DNA from: Candidatus Gastranaerophilales bacterium
Lineage (GTDB): Bacteria > Cyanobacteriota > Vampirovibrionia > Gastranaerophilales > Gastranaerophilaceae
Length of the DNA: 43,255 nt
Direction: 5' to 3'
Assembly: GCA_947625345.1 (NCBI GenBank)
Contig: CANQNX010000007.1
Location: forward strand, 1 to 43,255
Positions 43,197 to 43,255 of the stretch are shown here, piece after piece; the stretch's first letter is position 1; the number at the start of each line of letters is the position of its first letter. Under the pieces are notes generated by a model, which worked only from the letters and a program-made list of their open reading frames with translations, ran no database searches and had not been told where the DNA came from. The position numbers and the translations under genes are program-made.

Positions 43197-43255
43197 TTAC
43201 TCGCTTTTTCGGTTTAACGGAAAAATTTTATCGGGTATATTAAACAATTTATTAC
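43197..43255 (-). CDS. 3' end of a gene leaving the right edge
   Basis: Only the last 18 codons are visible (ending NIPDKIFPLNRKSE, stop TAA at 43199-43197). The other two minus-strand frames are closed by stops, and the shared terminator lies 33 nt downstream, which supports a real gene end. The function cannot be told. Confidence 0.3.
   Translation of the reverse strand, partial: NKLFNIPDKIFPLNRKSE

Overview
The window is A+T-rich (about 70% by eye), densely packed bacterial chromosome. It carries core housekeeping genes (xerD-type recombinase, nifU/nifS, trmFO, a UvrD-family helicase, ilvA, ilvE, ugd, glmS, rsmG, groES/groEL, two tRNA-Arg) mixed with lineage-specific secreted or membrane proteins. 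The style of those proteins, the low GC and the bacterial house set fit best with an uncultured gut member of the non-photosynthetic sister group of Cyanobacteria (Gastranaerophilales / Melainabacteria-type). This is an inference from recalled family resemblance, not from a search. No phage, insertion sequence, CRISPR array or rRNA was seen.

Layout. 1-2839 (-): a large chlamydial-Pmp-like repeat adhesin running off the left edge. 3051-3124: tRNA-Arg(ACG). 3239-3299 (-): a candidate C-rich small RNA. 3449-9243 (+): a degenerate GT2-like membrane protein, two lineage-type coiled-coil/membrane proteins, a tyrosine recombinase and a small unknown. 9247-14287: a CNT nucleoside transporter, an exported serine hydrolase, three small exported charged-repeat proteins and another exported unknown. 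14280-17726 (-): nifS, nifU, trmFO. 17794-23921 (+): CpaE-like and CpaF-like degenerate ATPases, a NarL-type response regulator behind a structured leader, a soluble histidine kinase, and a helicase. 23924-28180: ilvA and a nitroreductase, ilvE, ugd, tRNA-Arg(CCT). 28351-31827 (+): an ATP-grasp ligase and MATE exporter pair, and a membrane HEMGH protein. 31947-37587 (+): glmS, a 54-codon gene, a STAND-like NTPase with TPRs, rsmG and a DUF486-type membrane protein. 37590-39933: a divergent metal-efflux ATPase / ArsR-type repressor pair with three operators. 40030-42812 (-): groEL, groES, an alpha/beta hydrolase. 42957-43112 (+): a 51-codon gene, then a shared terminator facing the end of a gene that leaves the right edge.

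How it works together. Gene ends are extremely tight: six convergent pairs are separated by 3 bp or less, or overlap. Two start styles coexist: genes with clear Shine-Dalgarno sites, and eight genes with no Shine-Dalgarno but a -10-like hexamer 6-7 nt before the ATG, which suggests leaderless mRNAs. The items most worth a second look are these leaderless starts, the C-rich small RNA candidate, the ATP-grasp/MATE module, the CpaE/CpaF-like pseudo-ATPase pair, the STAND-TPR protein, the structured leader and intragenic terminator-like hairpin in the two-component locus, and the three-operator metal-response switch.
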